DNA of 7,835 nt. It comes from Candidatus Sumerlaeota bacterium. Its GTDB lineage: Bacteria; Sumerlaeota; Sumerlaeia; MWCT01; JAGHBZ01. A model generated the notes under the pieces. The model worked only from the letters and a program-made list of their open reading frames with translations, made no database searches and had not been told where the DNA came from. The first letter of the stretch is position 1, and every line of letters begins with the position of its first letter. Positions 6,001-7,835 of this stretch are shown one piece after another. The translations under genes and the position numbers were made by a program. Location of the stretch: positions 1 through 7,835 of the forward strand of contig JAGHBZ010000165.1 in NCBI GenBank assembly GCA_021160705.1, given 5' to 3'.

Positions 6001-7308
6001 GATTGTGCACTGGGAATAGTCCTGGAGGAAAATTCCATCTCCTGCATTAGCACAGATAGCGTTCCACTCCTCAAGCGTGACCTCTGAGTTTAAAATAACA
6101 TCCAGACCAGAGCCTTTATTAAAGAATATTTTATTCTCTTTAAGTGTCCCTATACTCCCATCTGTAATCTGGATACCTGAGTCACCATTCCATATTACCT
6201 CATTCCCGGAACACTCGCAGGTAATTGAGGAGCCAACCTTTATCCCATAGGAGGCATTGTAACTGATTATGTTATTTTTGATAGTACTATCTCCAAGAGT
6301 GCTATGAAATATACCAACGCCATTATTAGAATCAATCAGGCTATCCTCAATGGTCAAAGTGCTGTTATCTGAGACCACAATCCCATTGCGCCCATTCTCT
6401 AATATTTCGCTCTCAGTAATTTCTGGATTGCTATAGAATGTCGCATAAATGCCATCGCTGGTATTTTTCTCAATCACGGTAGTTGAGATTTCCGGACTGG
6501 AACCCACCATATAAATGCCAAGATAGTCGTTTTCAGATATAGTACATCCACTCACTATATTGTTCCAGGAGCTTGAATATGAGGTAATCCCCGAGCCCCC
6601 ATTTTTTTCAATTGTGGTATCAATGAAAGCAGGGTTAGCAATGAGTGGGGGGTCAACATAAGGGTCGTCTTTTATAAATACACCATCACTCCCACATTCA
6701 CTGATATTACATTCGTCAAGCACCGGCGAGGATTCTGACGCTGCTACACCGTAGATACTACTTTCTCTAATTTCGCATCGTTTAAGATAAAAGAGGAATT
6801 TTTTGGTGCAAAGCACACCAAACGTCCCTCCGTATATGCTAAAGTTCAGAATACCATTAGTGTATGTAGTAGGAGTATCTTCGCTTGCGTAGTCCCTGCC
6901 CTGAATTGCAGTAAGTGAAGGGTCTGCGACTAAATAGGATAATGAGGCATCCGAGTCACCAAACAGAGGTTTGAAATATTCATCAATATAATCATACGGG
7001 TTAAATGCTTCTGGCTCCTCTTCAAAATCTATACCACCAATTAGGTGCTCATAAGGGTCAATTGTCAGGTTCTCAAAATAGTAGCCCGGTGCAACAAATA
7101 TGGCGTAATCCCCATTATTTAATCCATCAGCAATATCAATTGCTTTCTGGATGGTACGCAAAGGTGTGGTGGTAGCCAGTCCATCATTGCTATCGCTCCC
7201 ATTAGGAGATACATAAAGTATCCTTTCTTCTTGCTCATTCTGTGCCATCAGAACTCCCGGAATTATACACAGCATTGCAACAATAACTATGCCTCTATAA
7301 ATTTTCAT
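3067..7308 (-). CDS. Large secreted double parallel beta-helix protein with two C-terminal tandem domains
   Basis: The 1413-residue product starts with a type I signal peptide (hydrophobic GIVIVAMLCIIPGVLMA, likely cut after Ala22). Residues 32-43 (YVSPNGSDSNDG) followed by TPLRTIQKAIDIA are the DUF1565-type opening of right-handed parallel beta-helix proteins. About fifteen beta-helix coils follow, each with an N-x-x-x-x-G-I/V turn (ENGRNGI, SYNASYGI, SNANNGI). At 592 a second opening appears (YVDGFYTGD, DGTPTHPFKQIVWALA), then SPCIGTG and DIGAYPDG, then about eleven more coils. The second lobe closes with VCIDAGG and DIGADEY (about 1040-1082), the ending typical of PbH1 surface proteins. 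Residues 1088-1251 and 1252-1413 are two tandem copies of a beta-rich domain. No sortase motif, transmembrane anchor or lipobox is visible. Parallel beta-helix proteins include polysaccharide lyases, NosD/CASH proteins and adhesins; no catalytic motif was recognised, so binding or surface display is as likely as catalysis. The ATG at 7308 follows a GAGGGAG-type ribosome site and an AT-rich promoter region. The overall architecture is secure, the role is not. Confidence 0.9.
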   Translation of the reverse strand: MKIYRGIVIVAMLCIIPGVLMAQNEQEERILYVSPNGSDSNDGLATTTPLRTIQKAIDIADGLNNGDYAIFVAPGYYFENLTIDPYEHLIGGIDFEEEPEAFNPYDYIDEYFKPLFGDSDASLSYLVADPSLTAIQGRDYASEDTPTTYTNGILNFSIYGGTFGVLCTKKFLFYLKRCEIRESSIYGVAASESSPVLDECNISECGSDGVFIKDDPYVDPPLIANPAFIDTTIEKNGGSGITSYSSSWNNIVSGCTISENDYLGIYMVGSSPEISTTVIEKNTSDGIYATFYSNPEITESEILENGRNGIVVSDNSTLTIEDSLIDSNNGVGIFHSTLGDSTIKNNIISYNASYGIKVGSSITCECSGNEVIWNGDSGIQITDGSIGTLKENKIFFNKGSGLDVILNSEVTLEEWNAICANAGDGIFLQDYSQCTINGETTIFSNANNGIKIIDGAQASVEKSVIFCNANNGVFCSNSSDISLINNVLYRNSANGVFIEISATPILRNNIFAFNKHYGVMERYAYSDPNEVSYNCFYGNGKGNYLDENALVYNTADDINNLVQNYPGSVFANIVGDPLFVKWGNFSLSNPIYVDGFYTGDISDGTPTHPFKQIVWALASHSLHLSADSPCIGTGWLGKDIGAYPDGETPYYPEGSDKVKIWVGTATYNEANLVVADGVYLDATGAEVVGDEGVTVFHLQGDAQLNGFDINTAEIGVYCEQNSNGFIANCNIDTTYLAGVYLFKSFAGLYFNDISDNQDYGIRAYGGAPLILANLVSSNGSYGIFFRNESNPVIVGNTIQNNILSGIKFMDDCIPTISHNEVSENRECGIYMDSNCAPLIESNVIERNEQDGISVNYDSAPTIVENTVKDNLKNGIYVNENSHSVIEANFITNNNWDGITCQYDSTSTISNNLIWSNRDDAISLLFDSDSTVVNNTIYDNYNNGVLIRKSAPSLRNNLFLANYVGVNEYDANSDPSAFTNNYLDDQGLCDYYDEFVERYSFPEDDLNVVVNNNGGEVSDNIYGNAGLIDSTNADFHLDSSSVCIDAGGFISGLAQDFEGDPRGYDGTAEPRGDGSDFDIGADEYYPVRVANYTFQSGDENWDFVGQIPPYDEPLSSALIDLGLSPGGSTYAFSYWSSPQLQIQDGKLYRARWLVQSTATDPDLTVQFRLRINQQGSWQSWERGVNSFNQQAPSIGNSKWYDVFFNPVVTGSGDDEVVASFDIMSFDPNDDTYSWLYLDQMTVDEASVTPGAQVISYDFTGGTQGWGYAGQIPPYDEPTSSSTGGQLGLSPNGSVNCFSFWVSPNVTIQQGKAYQAQFTMKSSVADPDSAVQFRLRINQLGSWQAWARGVNSFNQQAPSNTQPKSYEVIFNPDVTGAGDNLVNLSFDIMSFDPADDVNSWLYLDSATLQEVTINP
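3070..3555 (-). repeat. Tandem C-terminal domain copy B (residues 1252-1413)
   Basis: This is the second of two adjacent copies, about 162 residues. Shared landmarks with copy A, in order, are a Trp-containing start (GGTQGWGYAG), QIPPYDEP, LGLSP, a Phe/Trp/Ser-Pro strand (FSFWVSP), IQQGKAYQA, VQFRLRINQ, GSWQAWARGVNSFNQQAPS, FNPDVTG and FDIMSFDPADDVNSWLYLD. The pattern suggests a jelly-roll beta sandwich with conserved aromatic residues. The acidic DP-DD cluster could bind metal, which is an inference. The protein ends a few residues after the domain. Confidence 0.85.
3556..4047 (-). repeat. Tandem C-terminal domain copy A (residues 1088-1251)
   Basis: This is the first copy, about 164 residues, directly following the DIGADEY end of the second beta-helix lobe. 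It contains VGQIPPYDEP, LGLSPGGS, FSYWSSP, IQDGKLYRARW, VQFRLRINQ, GVNSFNQQAPS and FDIMSFDPNDDTYSWLYLD. At the DNA level, 3737-3762 is identical over 26 bases to 3242-3267 of copy B, although the rest of the two copies has diverged considerably. Confidence 0.85.
4415..5120 (-). repeat. Second beta-helix lobe: about eleven coils
   Basis: Coils of mostly 23-24 residues carry a turn of the form N-x-x-x-G/A-I/V: SDNQDYGI, SSNGSYGI, QNNILSGI, SENRECGI, ERNEQDGI, KDNLKNGI, TNNNWDGI, WSNRDDAI, YDNYNNGV. This makes an obvious 69-72 base periodicity with recurring short ATTCCATT/ATCCCATT-like words on the plus strand. The coils are more uniform in length than in the first lobe. Boundaries are approximate. 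Confidence 0.8.
5752..6780 (-). repeat. First beta-helix lobe: about fifteen coils
   Basis: Successive turns include RESSIYGV, SECGSDGV, EKNGGSGI, SENDYLGI, EKNTSDGI, ENGRNGI, DSNNGVGI, SYNASYGI, IWNGDSGI, FFNKGSGL, CANAGDGI, SNANNGI, FCNANNGV, YRNSANGV and AFNKHYGV. The stacked Asn positions are typical of the asparagine ladder in parallel beta-helices. Several coils are expanded by insertions. Boundaries are approximate. Confidence 0.8.
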
Positions 7309-7333
7309 TTTCTCCCTCTCTTCTAAATATTAA

Positions 7334-7342
7334 ATTGTAACA
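7334..7342 (-). promoter_or_regulatory. Candidate extended -10 promoter for the beta-helix gene
   Basis: On the minus strand TGTTACAAT is an extended -10 (TG-n-TACAAT, five of six bases of TATAAT), 25 bases before the ATG at 7308. Upstream lies an AT-rich tract and a perfect TTGACA at 7373-7368, but their separation (28 bases) is too long for a standard pair. A weaker TTGGAT-like hexamer sits about 19 bases upstream. If used, this promoter would make the beta-helix gene separable from the pseudopilin-like gene. Confidence 0.4.
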
Positions 7343-7390
7343 TATTTATTTTTATATAATCCAAATGTGTCAAGTCTTTTCCCGTTAAAA

Positions 7391-7835
7391 TCAAGGATGA
7401 GGTGGATGGCTTTCTACCTCAAGTGTCTGCATAACAAAATCTTCGGGTAATTTAATGAAATGTCCGTCACTACCAAGGACGAAATCATCATCTGTATCTG
7501 GTTCGCCATCACTACCCGGAGCAATCAATCTAAGATACTGCTCTACATAAATAATATCGTTCCCCCACCCATCTTTTAAAGTCTCAGGACGGACATATTT
7601 CTTTTTCACCAGTTCCTCAAGGGATTTAACCGTAATGCCCTCACGCGCTTCACATAATAGAATACTACTATAGAGCGTTTTCATCCGAGTATATGTCCTG
7701 AGCCCTCTTTTATATTCTGTCTCAGTTTCACTGGCTTTCTTTTTGAACCAGGAGGCAGGGTGTAAACTACCAAAGAGACGTACTATAAAGTTGCCTTTTG
7801 CTTTTTTAGGAGAAGGCGTTTGATAAAGACTAAAC
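7391..7835 (-). CDS. GspG/pseudopilin-like C-terminal segment, 5' truncated by window edge
   Basis: The frame ending at TGA (7391-7393) stays open to the right edge. It gives 147 residues, with no stop before the ATG at 7684, so that ATG is probably internal and the true start is outside. The C-terminal part has SLEELVKKKYV, then DGWGNDIIYVEQYLRLI, then APGSDGEPDTDDDFVLGSDG. This is the arrangement of the type II secretion major pseudopilin C-terminal domain (DPWGN-x-Y, then GxDGxPGTDDD), where the acidic loop binds calcium. Residues 31-66 of the visible part are a charged helix ending MKTLYSSILLCEAREG, like the pseudopilin stem helix. No hydrophobic N-terminal helix occurs in the 88 visible residues before the WGN motif, longer than the usual spacing, so it may be an atypical pseudopilin or a larger protein with this domain at its end. 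It lies 82 bases upstream of the beta-helix gene on the same strand. Confidence 0.65.
   Translation of the reverse strand, partial: FSLYQTPSPKKAKGNFIVRLFGSLHPASWFKKKASETETEYKRGLRTYTRMKTLYSSILLCEAREGITVKSLEELVKKKYVRPETLKDGWGNDIIYVEQYLRLIAPGSDGEPDTDDDFVLGSDGHFIKLPEDFVMQTLEVESHPPHP

Noticed and set aside
4415..6780. Regularly spaced short repeats resembling a CRISPR array
   Set aside because: The periodicity (about 69-72 bases) is that of beta-helix coils in a coding frame, the repeated words are imperfect, and there are no constant repeats or unique spacers.
7351..7373. TTGACA at 7373-7368 with TATAAA at 7356-7351 as a promoter
   Set aside because: The spacer is only 11 bases, too short for a sigma-70-type promoter; the extended -10 nearer the gene fits better.
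7684..7684. ATG at 7684 as the true start of the pseudopilin-like gene
   Set aside because: The frame is open upstream to the window edge with protein-like sequence (helix rich in Lys/Glu/Arg), and no good ribosome site precedes this ATG.

Overview
The window looks like a chromosomal piece of an uncultured, envelope-bearing bacterium of moderate G+C content. It carries secreted, low-complexity-rich surface proteins, a family-unassigned glycoside-hydrolase-like enzyme and a pseudopilin-like protein. This mix is common in metagenomic genomes of candidate phyla and planctomycete-like bacteria, but no marker here fixes the phylum. There are no rRNA or tRNA genes, no CRISPR array, and no recognisable transposase or phage gene.

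Layout, left to right. (1) 1-201, plus strand: the last 66 codons of a gene that starts outside the window. They encode the end of a C-terminal domain that recurs elsewhere in the window. (2) 202-446: a short gap between convergent genes. It holds what looks like a decayed, frameshifted copy of the same domain, reaching into the 3' end of the next gene. (3) 447-2870, minus strand: an 807-residue six-hairpin (alpha/alpha-barrel) glycosidase-like protein with a probable signal peptide and two competing well-placed ribosome binding sites. (4) 2871-3066: a leader/intergenic region with a perfect 10-bp inverted repeat enclosing a nested 6-bp pair. (5) 3067-7308, minus strand: a 1413-residue secreted protein made of a signal peptide, two consecutive right-handed parallel beta-helix lobes and two tandem copies of the about 160-residue C-terminal domain. 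(6) 7309-7390: an AT-rich promoter region. (7) 7391-7835, minus strand: the C-terminal part of a GspG/pseudopilin-like protein whose reading frame runs off the right edge.

The three minus-strand genes run the same way (pseudopilin-like, then beta-helix protein, then glycosidase-like). Two of them carry export signals. I infer a surface or secreted polysaccharide-handling set: the beta-helix protein and its C-terminal modules would bind or present glycan, and the alpha/alpha-barrel enzyme would cleave it. The recurring C-terminal domain links the minus-strand beta-helix gene to the plus-strand gene at the left edge and is the most novel-looking element here. The functional link is inferred from gene order only.
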